From: Dechloromonas sp. TW-R-39-2
GTDB lineage: Bacteria; Pseudomonadota; Gammaproteobacteria; Burkholderiales; Rhodocyclaceae
Direction: 5' to 3'
NCBI RefSeq assembly: GCF_016864195.1
Contig: NZ_CP045202.1
Location: forward strand, 1,147,001 to 1,211,000
DNA: 64,000 bases
In this document: piece by piece, positions 25,815-35,744 of the stretch
Layout of the letters: every line of letters starts with the position of its first letter
Numbering within the stretch: position 1 is the first letter of the stretch
Notes under the pieces: generated by a model
Databases searched by the model: none
The model's input: only the letters and a program-made list of their open reading frames with translations
What the model was told of the DNA's origin: nothing
Program-made: the position numbers and the translations under genes

Positions 25815-28800
25815 GTGAATAGCGAAAGCGCTCAGTCCTGCGCTGAATCCCGTCAGCAAGTGCGTGCCACGGTCTACCATCGGCTGCACTGGCTATGGCC
25901 CGTGCTGGCCCATCCGACAGTGCGTCTGCTCGGTTGGCTGCTGTTCGCTGCCTGGCTGGTTTTCGCAGCACTGATTCTCGCCCTGCGCTATGCCGTTCTG
26001 CCGAATGTGGCGGCCTACCAGCCGCAAATCGAGGCAGCGGCCAGTCGCGCCATCGGCCAGCCGGTGCGCATCGGCCGTATCGAGGCGCGCTGGGAAGGGC
26101 TGAATCCCGATCTTGTGTTGAATGACGTGCTGCTGCTTGACCGCAATGGCGTGCCGGCTTTTTCGCTGGCCAGCGTCGAGAGCGTCTTGTCCTGGGAAAG
26201 TTTGTGGCGCTTGCAGATCCGCCTTGATTTGCTGGCCTTCGAGCGGCCGGTACTGCATGTCCGGCGGGAAAGCAGCGGCAAGATCACCGTGGCCGGGCTG
26301 GATACTGAGGGCGAGAGCGATCCGGCCTTTGCCGAGTGGGTGCTGCAGCAAAAACACATTCGCATCCGTAATGCCAGCATCGTCTGGGAGGATCGCCTGC
26401 GCAAGGCGCCGCCGCTGGCGCTGGAGGAATTGCAGTTCGGGCTGGACAACAGCGGCCGGCGCCATCGTTTCGGGCTCTCTGCCGCTCCACCGGCCGAACT
26501 GGCGGCGCGCATCGACATTCGTGGCGAGGTGCGTGGCGATCTCGGTGAGGCGCTGGAGTTGCTCAAGGGCAAGATTTTTGTCGAGCTGGATTACGCCGAT
26601 CTGGCCGGCTGGCAAAAATGGGTCGATTACCCGGTGCACCTGCCGCAAGGCCGCGGTGCGATTCGCGTCTGGGGCGATCTGGCCGAAGGCGATGGCAAGG
26701 TGACGGCCGACGTGGCGCTCGAAGAGTTGCGCGTCAGGCTCGGCAAGAAATTGCCCGAACTCGATCTGGCCAGCCTGCGCGGTCGCTTCGAAGGGCGTTA
26801 CAAGGCGGATCAGTGGATGCTGGCCGGGCGCAAGGTCGAGCTGCTGACGCTGGATGGTTTGCGTATCGCACCGACCGATTTCCAGGTCGATCTGCGCCAG
26901 AATGCCCAGACTGCCGCGGTCAACGGCAATGCCAGTGCCAGTTTTCTCGATCTCTCGATTCTTGCCCGCCTGGCGGCCTACATGCCGCTCGATGCGCGCA
27001 GTCGCGAGTTGTTGCAAAAGCACCAGCCGCAAGGGCGGATTGCCGAATTGCGCGCCAGTTGGGGCCTAGAGGGTGAAGAACTCAAGCGCTATGCCCTCAA
27101 GGCTGCGTTCAGTGAGATGGGCATCCGGGCCGATGGTTATGTGCCTGGTGCTTTGGGGATCACCGGCAAACTCGATCTGACCGAGAAGGGCGGCGAACTG
27201 AGTTTCGATGCAGGAACCTCCGGCCTGTCGCTGCCGGCAGTGTTTCCCGTGCCGGATATCGCGCTGGATAGCCTGAAAGCCCGTCTGAACTGGAAAACAA
27301 CCGCCGATGCGGTCGATATCAAGCTGGAAAAACTCGATTTCGCCGGCCCCGAGGCGGCCGGTTCGGCGCGCGGGACTTACCGTTACAGCGGTGATGGTCC
27401 GGGTGAAATCGACCTGTTGGCGACGGTCGACCGCGCCGATGGCCGGGCGGTCTGGCGCTACATGCCGCATGCCGTCAATGCCGAAGCACGCAACTGGATC
27501 CGGCGCGGTATCGTCGCCGGACGCGGCTACGATGGCCGTCTGGTGCTCAAGGGCAACCTCCGGGATTTCCCCTTCCGCGATGCAAGCAAGGGCCAGTTCA
27601 TCGTCACCGCCAAGGCGGCCGATGCCAAGGTCGATTACGTGGCTGGCTGGCCGACCATCGAGAATATCGACGCCAACATGACTTTCGGTGTCGGCATGAA
27701 GATCGAAGCCGACAAGGGCGCCATCCTGGGGGCCAAGCTGTCGGCAGTGACGGTTGAATTGCCCGATTTCGAATCGCACGAAGAAATGCTCCTGGTGCGC
27801 GGCGTGGCGCAGGGGCCGACCAGCGAGTTTTTCAAATTCATCGAGCGTAGCCCGGTGGCGGCGACCATCGATCATTTCACCGATGGCATGAAAGCAACGG
27901 GCAGTGGCCGGCTCAATCTGGAACTCGATATTCCCTTGCGTCACGCGCTCGATACCCGGATGCGCGGCGATTATCGTTTTCAGAACAACGTGCTTGAGCC
28001 GCTTGCGGCATTACCGCCGATCACCCAGGTCAATGGTCGCCTGGTGCTGACCGAAAATACGGTAGCGGCGCAGGATATTGTCGGCAAGGTTTTTGGCGGG
28101 CCGATCAAGGTCAATGTCAAAAGTGCCGGCGACAAGGTGGGGGTCGTGGCGAGCGGCACGGCCAATGTGGCCGAGGTGCATCGGCATTTCGGCTTTCCGC
28201 TGATGGAGCATCTGACCGGCAGCGCCGGCTGGAAGGCCGATATCGCGATCCGCAAGCGGAATGCCGATTTCGTCATCGAGTCCGACTTGCTGGGCGTCAG
28301 CTCTCCCTTGCCCGATCCGCTCAACAAGAATGCGACGACGGCCTTGCCCTTGCGCATCGAACGCAGTGCGCCGGATGCCACGCGCGAGCAATACCGGATC
28401 GTCCTGGGCAAGGTGGCTCAGGGGCTGATGGTGCGCCGCCAGGGAAATTGGGAGCGCGGGGTCTTTGCCGTGGGCGAGGCCGATTTGCGCCTGCCGGAAA
28501 AGGGGTTGGCGGTGCGTGTCGCTGCACCACAGATCGATGCCGATGCCTGGAAGAATTTCATTCCGGCCGGCTCGGCTCAGGAAAGCACTTCGGGAGGCGG
28601 GCTGGCGCTCAGTCTGCTGACTCTGAAAACGCCGCGCCTGCATTTGTTCGGGCGTGATTACAGCCAGGTCGAAAGTACCCTGAGGCCGCGCGATGGCGGC
28701 TGGCAGATCGGTCTGAATACGCGCGATGCGGTTGGCGATATTTTCTGGCGCAGCGCTGGTGAGGGTTGGGTCGAGGGCAGTTTTAAGCGTCTGGTCATCC

Positions 28801-29693
28801 GCCCTGCCAGCGAGGGCGGCGATGGACACAGCGAACTGGTTAACTCGCTGCCCGGCATGAATCTCGCGGTCGACGACTTTTATATCGGCGAAAAGGCGCT
28901 GGGCAAGCTGGAGCTGCGGGCGCGTAACGACAAGGGGGCCTGGAATCTCGACAACTTCAGCCTGCACAATCCGGACGGCAGCCTCAAGGGGCGGGCGACC
29001 TGGCTGAATGCCGGGCGCCACCAGACGCGGATGAATTTTGAACTGAATTCGGCCGATGCCGGCAAGCTGCTTGCCCGTCTTGGCTATGTCGATGCTGTCC
29101 GCCGGGGAACCGCGAAGCTGAGCGGCGACCTGCAGTGGAGCGGGCCGCTGACGGCTATCCATTACCCGTCGCTGACTGGGCAGATGAATGTGCTGGCTGA
29201 AAAAGGGCAGTTCAACAAGCTGGAGCCGGGCGTCGGCAAGTTGCTCGGGCTGATTTCGCTGCAATCGTTGCCGCGTCGCCTGACCCTCGATTTCCGCGAT
29301 ATTTTCAGCGACGGGCTGGCTTTCGACAGCATTGAGGGCAGTCTGTCGGTGCGCAAGGGCATCATGCGGACGACTGAACCTTTGCGCATTTCCGGTCCGG
29401 CAGCGCAGATCGAAATGCGCGGTGAAACCGATCTACGGGCCGAAACGCAGGATTTGCAGGTCATTGTTCGCCCCGAACTGGGCGGTCTGGCGGCAGTTGG
29501 TGCGGCGGCGCTGGTCAATCCGGTGGTTGGTGCGGCGGCGCTGGTCGCCAATACCGTGCTGCAAAAGCCGCTCAATCGCCTGTTCAGCTACCGTTATCAT
29601 GTCACCGGCAGCTGGAGCGATCCGCTGGTCGACAAGGCTGGAGAACCTGCCCCCGAGGTCAAATCATCCGCTGAAGAAGGAAACAAGCCGTGA
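25815..29693 (+). CDS. yhdP: YhdP-family AsmA-like protein (intermembrane phospholipid transport)
   Basis: 1292 aa anchored by one N-terminal TM helix (about 36-62), followed by a very long periplasmic beta-rich chain with the C-terminal AsmA-like/DUF3971 features (GKLLGLISLQSLPRRLTLDF, about 1136-1155). YhdP, TamB and YdbH form bridges for phospholipid movement to the outer membrane (established in E. coli). The order yhdP-nit-tldD resembles E. coli rng-yhdP-tldD. The start is GTG and its ribosome site is weak. A 21 bp direct repeat near the 3' end codes for an Ala/Val-rich stretch. It overlaps the amidase gene by 4 bases (GTGA). Confidence 0.92.
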   Translation: MNSESAQSCAESRQQVRATVYHRLHWLWPVLAHPTVRLLGWLLFAAWLVFAALILALRYAVLPNVAAYQPQIEAAASRAIGQPVRIGRIEARWEGLNPDLVLNDVLLLDRNGVPAFSLASVESVLSWESLWRLQIRLDLLAFERPVLHVRRESSGKITVAGLDTEGESDPAFAEWVLQQKHIRIRNASIVWEDRLRKAPPLALEELQFGLDNSGRRHRFGLSAAPPAELAARIDIRGEVRGDLGEALELLKGKIFVELDYADLAGWQKWVDYPVHLPQGRGAIRVWGDLAEGDGKVTADVALEELRVRLGKKLPELDLASLRGRFEGRYKADQWMLAGRKVELLTLDGLRIAPTDFQVDLRQNAQTAAVNGNASASFLDLSILARLAAYMPLDARSRELLQKHQPQGRIAELRASWGLEGEELKRYALKAAFSEMGIRADGYVPGALGITGKLDLTEKGGELSFDAGTSGLSLPAVFPVPDIALDSLKARLNWKTTADAVDIKLEKLDFAGPEAAGSARGTYRYSGDGPGEIDLLATVDRADGRAVWRYMPHAVNAEARNWIRRGIVAGRGYDGRLVLKGNLRDFPFRDASKGQFIVTAKAADAKVDYVAGWPTIENIDANMTFGVGMKIEADKGAILGAKLSAVTVELPDFESHEEMLLVRGVAQGPTSEFFKFIERSPVAATIDHFTDGMKATGSGRLNLELDIPLRHALDTRMRGDYRFQNNVLEPLAALPPITQVNGRLVLTENTVAAQDIVGKVFGGPIKVNVKSAGDKVGVVASGTANVAEVHRHFGFPLMEHLTGSAGWKADIAIRKRNADFVIESDLLGVSSPLPDPLNKNATTALPLRIERSAPDATREQYRIVLGKVAQGLMVRRQGNWERGVFAVGEADLRLPEKGLAVRVAAPQIDADAWKNFIPAGSAQESTSGGGLALSLLTLKTPRLHLFGRDYSQVESTLRPRDGGWQIGLNTRDAVGDIFWRSAGEGWVEGSFKRLVIRPASEGGDGHSELVNSLPGMNLAVDDFYIGEKALGKLELRARNDKGAWNLDNFSLHNPDGSLKGRATWLNAGRHQTRMNFELNSADAGKLLARLGYVDAVRRGTAKLSGDLQWSGPLTAIHYPSLTGQMNVLAEKGQFNKLEPGVGKLLGLISLQSLPRRLTLDFRDIFSDGLAFDSIEGSLSVRKGIMRTTEPLRISGPAAQIEMRGETDLRAETQDLQVIVRPELGGLAAVGAAALVNPVVGAAALVANTVLQKPLNRLFSYRYHVTGSWSDPLVDKAGEPAPEVKSSAEEGNKP
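29496..29546 (+). repeat. 21 bp direct repeat inside yhdP
   Basis: An exact 21 base unit starting GTTGGTGCGG occurs at 29496-29516 and 29526-29546, a 30 base period. It codes for two copies of VGAAALV near the C-terminus, possibly a small in-frame duplication in the hydrophobic tail. Confidence 0.8.
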
Positions 29694-30499
29694 TCAAGAA
29701 AAACTGCCGGATAGCCGCTTTACAGATGGTTTCCGGGCCGCGCGTGGCCGATAACCTGGAAGTGGCCGGGCGCCTGGTTGCCGAGGCGGTCGATCAGGGG
29801 GCGCAACTGGTTGCGCTGCCGGAGTATTTTCCGATCATCGGCGCGGCCGATGCGGACCGGGTCCGGGCGCGCGAGCAGTTTGGCAACGGTCCGGTGCAGG
29901 ACTGGCTGGCGGCCACGGCGGCGCGGCACGATGTCTGGATTATTGCCGGTTCCATCCCGTTGACCGCGACGCAGCCGCACCAGATGCGCAACAGCACGCT
30001 GGTTTTCAACGATGGCGGCGATTGCGTCGCGCGCTACGACAAGATTCACCTGTTTGGCTTCAAGAAGGGAGCCGAGGCGTACAACGAATCGGCCTTCATC
30101 GAGCCGGGCGATACACCGGTCGCGGTCGATACGCCGTTTGGCCGCATCGCGCTGTCGATCTGCTACGACCTGCGTTTTCCCGAGCTGTACCGCTCGCTCG
30201 GGCCGGTCGACCTGATCCTGATGCCGGCCGCCTTCACCGATACGACCGGCCGGGCGCACTGGGAAATCCTGCTGCGCGCCCGCGCCATCGAGAACCAATG
30301 CTACCTGCTCGCGGTCGGACAGGGCGGCCAGCATGAAAATGGCCGAATGACCCACGGCAACAGCATGATTGTCGATCCCTGGGGTGAAATCCTCGACCGC
30401 AAGATGAAGGGGCCGGGCGTTGTCATCGCCGACCTCGATCACGCCCGCATTGCCGAAATCCGCGAGAGCCTGCCGGCGCTCGCCCACCGTATTCTCTGA
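29690..30499 (+). CDS. Nitrilase-superfamily amidase, deaminated glutathione amidase type
   Basis: 269 aa. The Glu-Lys-Cys triad is visible: LPEYFPIIG (about 41-49), [10 protein letters not shown] (about 112-121) and [13 protein letters not shown] (about 151-163). The Nit1/YbeM branch hydrolyses deaminated glutathione made by side reactions of transaminases. GTG 29690 overlaps the yhdP stop, with GAAGGAA about 8 bases upstream. TldD follows 10 bases downstream, a common proteobacterial order. Confidence 0.9.
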   Translation: MIKKNCRIAALQMVSGPRVADNLEVAGRLVAEAVDQGAQLVALPEYFPIIGAADADRVRAREQFGNGPVQDWLAATAARHDVWIIAGSIPLTATQPHQMRNSTLVFNDGGDCVARYDKIHLFGFKKGAEAYNESAFIEPGDTPVAVDTPFGRIALSICYDLRFPELYRSLGPVDLILMPAAFTDTTGRAHWEILLRARAIENQCYLLAVGQGGQHENGRMTHGNSMIVDPWGEILDRKMKGPGVVIADLDHARIAEIRESLPALAHRIL

Positions 30500-30509
30500 C
30501 GGAGCTTCA

Positions 30510-31955
30510 ATGAATTCACAAAGCGCACTGGCCCAGGCCGAATCGCTGCTGCTGACCCCTTTCTCGCTGAATGAAGGCGATTTGTCGCGCACTTTCGGTC
30601 AGATCCTGACGCATCAGGTCGACTACGCCGACCTTTACTTCCAGTATTCCCGTTCCGAGGCGTGGAGCCTGGATGAAGGCATCGTCAAGTCGGGCAGTTT
30701 CAATATCGACCAAGGGGTCGGGGTGCGTGCCATTTCCGGTGAAAAGACCGCATTTGCCTACTCCGATGACATCAGTGCGCTGGCCTTGAATGATGCCGCT
30801 GCGGCCGTTCGGGCGATTGCCGCCGCTGGCCAGAATGGCATTTTGCCGGCTTTCAAGGCGTCGACCGCGGCACGTGCGCTGTATCTGCCCAACGACCCGA
30901 TCGCCTCCTTGCCGGCCGAAGCCAAGGTCAAGTTGCTCGAACGGCTCGAAGGTTTTGCCCGGGCGCTCGATCCGCGTGTCGTTCAAGTCATGGCTTCGCT
31001 GGCTGGTGAATACGATGTCGTCCTGGTGGCCGGTTCGGATGGTCGCCTGGCAGCCGATATTCGCCCGCTGGTCCGTTGCTCGGTGTCGGTGATTGTCGAG
31101 GAAAACGGCAAGCGCGAACAAGGTGGTGCCGGTGGCGGCGGTCGTTTCGATTTTGCCTATTTTGACGACGAAGTGCTCCAGCGCTACGCCAAGGAAGCGG
31201 TTCATCAGGCCGTCATCAACCTGCACGCCGACGCGGCGCCAGCCGGGCAAATGACGGTCGTGCTTGGTTCCGGTTGGCCCGGCATCCTGCTGCACGAAGC
31301 GGTCGGTCATGGCCTGGAAGGCGATTTCAATCGCAAGGGCAGTTCGGCGTTCAGCGGCCGGGTTGGCCAGCGCGTCGCCGCCAAGGGCGTCACCGTTATC
31401 GACGATGGCACCATTGCCGATCGCCGTGGTTCCTTGAATATCGACGATGAGGGGAACACGACGCAGCGCACCGTGCTGATCGAGGACGGCATTCTCAAGG
31501 GTTACATGCAGGACAGCCTGAATGCCCGCCTGATGGGCGTTGCCCCGACCGGTAACGGCCGGCGCGAATCCTTCGCTCACCTGCCGCTACCGCGCATGAC
31601 CAACACCATGATGCTGGCCGGCGAGCACGATCCGCAGGAAATCATCAAATCGGTCAAGAAGGGCATCTACGCGGCCAATTTCGGTGGCGGGCAGGTCGAT
31701 ATCACGAGCGGAAAATTCGTTTTCTCGATGAGCGAGGCCTACCTGATCGAGGACGGCAAGGTGACGCGCCCGATCAAGGGGGCGACGCTGATCGGCAACG
31801 GGCCGGATGCGATGACGCGCATTTCGATGATCGGCAACGATCTGCAGCTTGATCCCGGTGTCGGCACCTGCGGCAAGGATGGCCAGAGCGTCCCGGTCGG
31901 TGTCGGTCAGCCGACCTTGCGTATCGATGGACTGACGGTGGGTGGTACGGCATAA
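30510..31955 (+). CDS. tldD: TldD metalloprotease subunit
   Basis: 481 aa. The zinc site [11 protein letters not shown] (HExxxH) is near residue 261, and the C-terminal half has [17 protein letters not shown]. TldD acts with TldE/PmbA as a heterodimeric protease that matures microcins and acts on unfolded peptides. The TldE gene is not in this window. ATG 30510 with GGAG upstream is chosen over an in-frame start inside the amidase gene. Confidence 0.96.
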   Translation: MNSQSALAQAESLLLTPFSLNEGDLSRTFGQILTHQVDYADLYFQYSRSEAWSLDEGIVKSGSFNIDQGVGVRAISGEKTAFAYSDDISALALNDAAAAVRAIAAAGQNGILPAFKASTAARALYLPNDPIASLPAEAKVKLLERLEGFARALDPRVVQVMASLAGEYDVVLVAGSDGRLAADIRPLVRCSVSVIVEENGKREQGGAGGGGRFDFAYFDDEVLQRYAKEAVHQAVINLHADAAPAGQMTVVLGSGWPGILLHEAVGHGLEGDFNRKGSSAFSGRVGQRVAAKGVTVIDDGTIADRRGSLNIDDEGNTTQRTVLIEDGILKGYMQDSLNARLMGVAPTGNGRRESFAHLPLPRMTNTMMLAGEHDPQEIIKSVKKGIYAANFGGGQVDITSGKFVFSMSEAYLIEDGKVTRPIKGATLIGNGPDAMTRISMIGNDLQLDPGVGTCGKDGQSVPVGVGQPTLRIDGLTVGGTA

Positions 31956-31984
31956 TATGTAGTCATTTTGAAGGGGTTGGTGTC

Positions 31985-32605
31985 ATGCGGTCTTGGTTTT
32001 ATGTGCTGGGAATCTTGGCCGCAAGCGGTATGGCGCATGCCCAGCCGGCGCTGCAAGAGCGCCTGAAATCAGTTTCGGCTGACCCTGCTGCCCTCAAGCA
32101 GGCCGTCGAAGCCGGCAAGAAAGCGTCGTTTTTCTGTGCCAATTGCCATGGTGAAGACGGCATCAGCAAGTCGCCGGAAGTCCCCAACCTGGCCGGACAA
32201 AATCCGGCTTACCTGCTGGAGCAGATTCGCAAGTTCGGCAGTGGCGAACGCAAGGATCCCTTCATGCAGGGCCTGATCAAGGTGCTCAAGGACGATGAGC
32301 GCCTCCAGATCACCTTGTTTTACGCCGGGGTCAGCGTTCGTCCCTCGTCGGCCGATCCGGTTCAGGTTGCCCGCGGCAAGGGCTTGTTCGACAAATTGTG
32401 CGTTCGCTGTCATGGTGAGCAGGCGCATGGCAACGATGCCTATCCTCGACTGGCCGGCCAGAAGCTACCTTATCTGCAGACGTCGATCACGCGCTATCGT
32501 GACCAGACCGGGGTGCGCAACAACCAGTTGATGTCGATCGCGACGGCGCCGCTGAAGAACGAAGATATCGTTGCCATCGCCCATTATCTGACCCAGCTTC
32601 CCTGA
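31985..32605 (+). CDS. Cytochrome c4-type dihaem protein
   Basis: 206 aa precursor with a signal peptide (cleaved after GMAHA, about residue 19). Two haem sites are present, CANCHGEDG (about 50-58) and CVRCHGEQAHG (about 139-149), each followed by a Met region (FMQGLIKVL; QLMSIATAPL). This two-domain layout matches c4 cytochromes that shuttle electrons to cbb3-type oxidases. AAGGGG 9 bases upstream is the ribosome site. A candidate -10 (CATAAT, 31951-31956) overlaps the tldD stop. Confidence 0.9.
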   Translation: MRSWFYVLGILAASGMAHAQPALQERLKSVSADPAALKQAVEAGKKASFFCANCHGEDGISKSPEVPNLAGQNPAYLLEQIRKFGSGERKDPFMQGLIKVLKDDERLQITLFYAGVSVRPSSADPVQVARGKGLFDKLCVRCHGEQAHGNDAYPRLAGQKLPYLQTSITRYRDQTGVRNNQLMSIATAPLKNEDIVAIAHYLTQLP

Positions 32606-32703
32606 ATTGATTGTGTCGGCTTCGGCACGGTTGATGCAGATCATGGCAAATATGTAACGCCAGCCCTTAAGCTCGCGCATCGCATTTTCCCGATGGATTC
32701 ATT

Positions 32704-33486
32704 GTGAAATATCTGCTTGGCCTCTTCCTGGCATGCCTGCTTTGCCTTCCCTCACCTGAGGCGACCGCCCAGATCAGCGATATCAATTCAGCCATCAACA
32801 AGGCCGGGCGCCAGCGCATGCTTTCACAGCGTATTGCCAAGGCTTATTTCCAGATTGGCCAGAAAATCGATGTCGACCGCAGCAAAAAGGTGCTGGATGT
32901 CTCGGTGGCTCTGTTTGATCGCCAATTGGTTGAATTGAAAGGTTTTGCGCCGACGCCGGAGATTCGCGAGACCTACCTCAAGCTTGAAAAATCCTGGCTG
33001 GCCTACAAGGACATCCTGCTCGGTGCGCCGTCTTCGCCCGATAACGGCCGCAAGGTGCTTGCCCTGTCTGAAGAAGTCCTGTTACTGGCCAATCAGGGCA
33101 CCGAGCTGCTTGAAAAACGGTCCGGCACGACCGCCGGTCGCCTGCTCAATCTCTCCGGCCGCCAGCGCATGTTGTCGCAGCGCATGGCCAAGTATTACCA
33201 GGCGATGGCCTGGGGGGTCGGCGATGCCAATAGCTCGGCCGGGCTGGGCAAGGCACGGCGTGAATTCGCCGATGCGCAAGCCGAATTGCTGGCTTCGCCG
33301 GTCAACACGCCGCAGCTCAAGGACGCGCTCGGGCTGGTTGGCCAGCAGTGGTTCTTCTTCGAAAATGCCCTTGGCCAGAAAAGCGGCGCCGACAATCGTC
33401 CGCAGACCGCGGTGGCGACAACCAGCGAACGTATCCTCGAAGAAATGGAATCGGTGGTTACCTTGTACGAGCGCTTGCCGCACTAA
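32704..33486 (+). CDS. Secreted protein with two PilJ-N/NarX P-box-like sensory repeats
   Basis: 260 aa with a signal peptide (cleaved near PEATAQ, about residue 21). The core motif INKAGRQRMLSQRIAKAY (about 30-47) recurs as LSGRQRMLSQRMAKYYQAM (about 149-167), giving two helical PilJ type IV pili transducer N-terminal domains. Related motifs in NarX/NarQ bind nitrate. Unlike PilJ or NarX there is no TM helix after the sensor, no HAMP and no kinase or methyl-accepting part, so the protein appears to be free in the periplasm. The start is GTG with a weak ribosome site. Ligand and partner are unknown. Confidence 0.85.
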   Translation: MKYLLGLFLACLLCLPSPEATAQISDINSAINKAGRQRMLSQRIAKAYFQIGQKIDVDRSKKVLDVSVALFDRQLVELKGFAPTPEIRETYLKLEKSWLAYKDILLGAPSSPDNGRKVLALSEEVLLLANQGTELLEKRSGTTAGRLLNLSGRQRMLSQRMAKYYQAMAWGVGDANSSAGLGKARREFADAQAELLASPVNTPQLKDALGLVGQQWFFFENALGQKSGADNRPQTAVATTSERILEEMESVVTLYERLPH

Positions 33487-33511
33487 GCCTGAATCTTCCA
33501 TGCCGATCCGG

Positions 33512-33517
33512 TAGAAT
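33512..33517 (+). promoter_or_regulatory. Candidate -10 box for aroG
   Basis: TAGAAT followed by GCC, 34 bases before the aroG ATG. No clear -35 is visible. GGGG at 33541-33544 serves as ribosome site. Confidence 0.4.
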
Positions 33518-33550
33518 GCCAGGTTTTCAGGCTTTTTACTGGGGTTGGCC

Positions 33551-34630
33551 ATGACGCCGCAAAGCAAACCGAATACTGACGACGTTCGCATCAAGGAAAT
33601 CAAGGAACTGGTTCCGCCGGCTCACGTCTTCCGCGAATACCCGCTGTCGAATCGCGCCGCACAGACCACCTACGCCGCACGCCAGGCGATCCACCGCATC
33701 CTGCACGGTGCCGATGACCGCTTGCTGGTCGTGATCGGCCCCTGCTCGATTCACGATTACGACCTGGCGCTCGATTACGCCAGGAAACTGGCCAAGGAGG
33801 CCGGCAAATATGCCGACGACCTCGTCGTGCTGATGCGTGTCTATTTCGAAAAGCCGCGCACGACGGTGGGCTGGAAAGGCCTGATCAACGACCCGCGCCT
33901 CGACAACACCTTCCGCATCAACGAAGGCATCCGCCTGGCACGCAAGATCCTGCTCGACATCAACGAACTCGATCTGCCCTGTGCCACCGAGTTCCTCGAT
34001 ACCATCACCCCGCAATACACTGCCGACCTGATCGCCTGGGGCGCCATCGGGGCGCGTACCACCGAGTCGCAAGTGCATCGCGAACTGGCCTCCGGCCTGT
34101 CCTGCCCGGTCGGTTTCAAGAACGGCACCGACGGCAACATGCGTATCGCGGTCGACGCCATCCGTTCGGCCAATTCGCCGCACCATTTCCTGTCGGTCAC
34201 CAAGTCCGGTCACACCGCCATCGTGTCGACGATGGGCAACGAGGACTGCCACGTCATCCTGCGCGGCGGCAAGGAGCCGAACTATGACGCCGCCAGCGTT
34301 GACGCTGCCGCCACCGAAATCGCCAAGGCCGGTCTGGCCGCACGGCTGATGGTTGATTTCTCGCACGGCAACAGCCGCAAGCAGTTCAAGCTGCAGATGG
34401 AAGTCAATGACAGCATCTGCGAACAGCTGAACAGCGGCGAAGACCGTATCGTCGGCGTGATGGTCGAATCCCACCTGGTCGAAGGCCGTCAGGATCTCTC
34501 GCCTGAAAAGGAACTGACCTACGGCCAGAGCATCACCGATGCCTGCATCAACTGGGACGACAGCCTGCTCGTGCTGGAAAAACTGGCCGCCGCCGTCCGC
34601 GCCCGTCGCGCAGCCAAGGCCGCCGAGTAA
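33551..34630 (+). CDS. aroG: 3-deoxy-7-phosphoheptulonate synthase (DAHP synthase, class I)
   Basis: 359 aa. It condenses phosphoenolpyruvate and erythrose-4-phosphate, the first step of aromatic amino acid synthesis. Motifs: VIGPCSIHDYDLALDYA (about 57-73), RVYFEKPRTTVGWKGL (about 97-112), GARTTESQVHRELASGL and DFSHGNSRK with the metal ligand His. The length and N-terminal extension fit the AroF/G/H type regulated by an aromatic amino acid. Which one cannot be read by eye. The ATG at 33551 is preferred to TTG 33545. A strong terminator follows. Confidence 0.96.
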   Translation: MTPQSKPNTDDVRIKEIKELVPPAHVFREYPLSNRAAQTTYAARQAIHRILHGADDRLLVVIGPCSIHDYDLALDYARKLAKEAGKYADDLVVLMRVYFEKPRTTVGWKGLINDPRLDNTFRINEGIRLARKILLDINELDLPCATEFLDTITPQYTADLIAWGAIGARTTESQVHRELASGLSCPVGFKNGTDGNMRIAVDAIRSANSPHHFLSVTKSGHTAIVSTMGNEDCHVILRGGKEPNYDAASVDAAATEIAKAGLAARLMVDFSHGNSRKQFKLQMEVNDSICEQLNSGEDRIVGVMVESHLVEGRQDLSPEKELTYGQSITDACINWDDSLLVLEKLAAAVRARRAAKAAE

Positions 34631-34688
34631 GCAGTTTTTACGCCGGATGAGCGGGGAGTGACTTAATTCCCCGCTGTCAGTAAGAAAT

Positions 34689-34726
34689 GAAAAAGCCACA
34701 TCCTGTGAGGGGATGTGGCTTTTTTT
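34689..34726 (+). terminator. Rho-independent terminator after aroG
   Basis: Stem AGCCACATCC/GGATGTGGCT with a 7 base loop, preceded by an A run and followed by TTTTTT. Confidence 0.92.
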
Positions 34727-34739
34727 CTGCAGTATTTGC

Positions 34740-35111
34740 TCTCGCTTTTTACGGCGTCTGGGTGATTTATGTGTTCAGTTCGGCTGGGTCAATACACGGC
34801 TTGGGTGGTCGTTGGGTGTAACAGTGGATACGGGCTGCTTCGTGCCCTTAGCGGATCTTTACCTGTCGGGCAGCGCAACGGCAGCTTACTGACTGCGGTC
34901 GTTCAAAACGTTGGCCGAACGCGAACTCCTCGACCAAAGCGGACCTCCAATTCGGGAACTCCAATCGGCCGCTTTGCCCGGGATAGCTGACCCATAGCCG
35001 TATCGAGTGTTGGCTAATCGTGACAGCCATCAACTTGACTCATTGCCAACCACCAGCCAGCGCTCAACCTGGGGCCGCTCCGTTTGAGGAAGATCACGCG
35101 CCATAGGGTGC
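34740..35111. other. Intergenic region without a credible gene
   Basis: About 370 bases between the aroG terminator and the 3' end of the next gene. Short open frames exist but have no ribosome site, family resemblance or sensible composition. An imperfect hairpin is possible: AAAGCGG (34936-34942) pairs with CCGCTTT (34969-34975) around a segment with CTCCAAT twice. The composition looks less GC-rich than the flanks. It may be a decayed mobile or intergenic repeat element. Confidence 0.5.
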
Positions 35112-35744
35112 CTATTTCACAGCCTTGAGAAGTTGTTTAAGCAGCTCAATGCTTTTTCGGGCATCCTCGCCCTGCCTCCGGGCTTCCTCACTCCGCCTAT
35201 CGGCTTCCTCACTCCGCCTATCGGCATCCGCAATGACTGTATCCAAAATTACCCCAATCTGTTCATCCAGTTTCTTCGTACTTGATAGCTCATTCGCAAG
35301 ATAGATTTCCGCCCAAGGAAATTTCTCCGAAGCTCCCTTGAAGTTCGCATAGGGAAGTGGAAGCCCCTTCGGCAGCTTTCCGGTTTTCGCATACTCATCA
35401 ACAAAGCGGCGAACATCGTCGATTTCCACATAACCAAGCACCATTCCGCTCACGCCGTTAGCAACCGTCCGATCACTAATATCCGGCTGGGATCGCGCAA
35501 GCTTGTAATAGCCCATGATCCGTTCGCGTTGGCTAATGGTAAGTATCGGCAACTTTTCCAGTGCTGTTTTCTTGTTGAACTTGCCAAGTAGTTCGAGCAA
35601 CACGGGGTCTTTTGCCGGGTCTTCTTTGAGCACCAGCGGCCCACCGCCCGCCTGCGCCAACGGCAAATAGGGCGACTCCAGCGCCTGCGCCGGGGCAGCC
35701 CCCACGGCGAGCAGCAACAATCCTGCGGTCAACGTCTGTTTCAT
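35112..35744 (-). CDS. Secreted hypothetical protein with C-terminal heptad-repeat tail
   Basis: 210 aa. A signal peptide (cleaved near PAQALE, about residue 22) precedes a globular part (about 30-165) of unknown fold. The C-terminal tail is charged, with the seven-residue repeat DRRSEEA twice and then RRQGEDA, followed by a Leu/Lys helix (SIELLKQLLKAVK), likely a coiled coil. The repeat is mirrored by an exact 21 bp DNA duplication. I recognise no family. AGGGAGAAAAAC gives a good ribosome site. It lies alone in a region that looks acquired, and codon use appears less GC-biased at third positions than in neighbours (by eye). Confidence 0.75.
   Translation of the reverse strand: MKQTLTAGLLLLAVGAAPAQALESPYLPLAQAGGGPLVLKEDPAKDPVLLELLGKFNKKTALEKLPILTISQRERIMGYYKLARSQPDISDRTVANGVSGMVLGYVEIDDVRRFVDEYAKTGKLPKGLPLPYANFKGASEKFPWAEIYLANELSSTKKLDEQIGVILDTVIADADRRSEEADRRSEEARRQGEDARKSIELLKQLLKAVK
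35181..35222. repeat. Two tandem 21 bp units in the secreted protein gene
   Basis: Exact copies at 35181-35201 and 35202-35222, each beginning GGCTTCCTCA on the plus strand, code for the heptads DRRSEEA. A degenerate third unit lies just before (35160-35180). Such units are prone to slippage, so copy number may differ among strains. Confidence 0.9.

Noticed and set aside
34769..34990. 73-codon plus-strand ORF after the aroG terminator
   Set aside because: No ribosome site, biased composition (many Arg, Ser, Gly), overlaps an equally open minus-strand frame and resembles no family, so it is probably non-coding.
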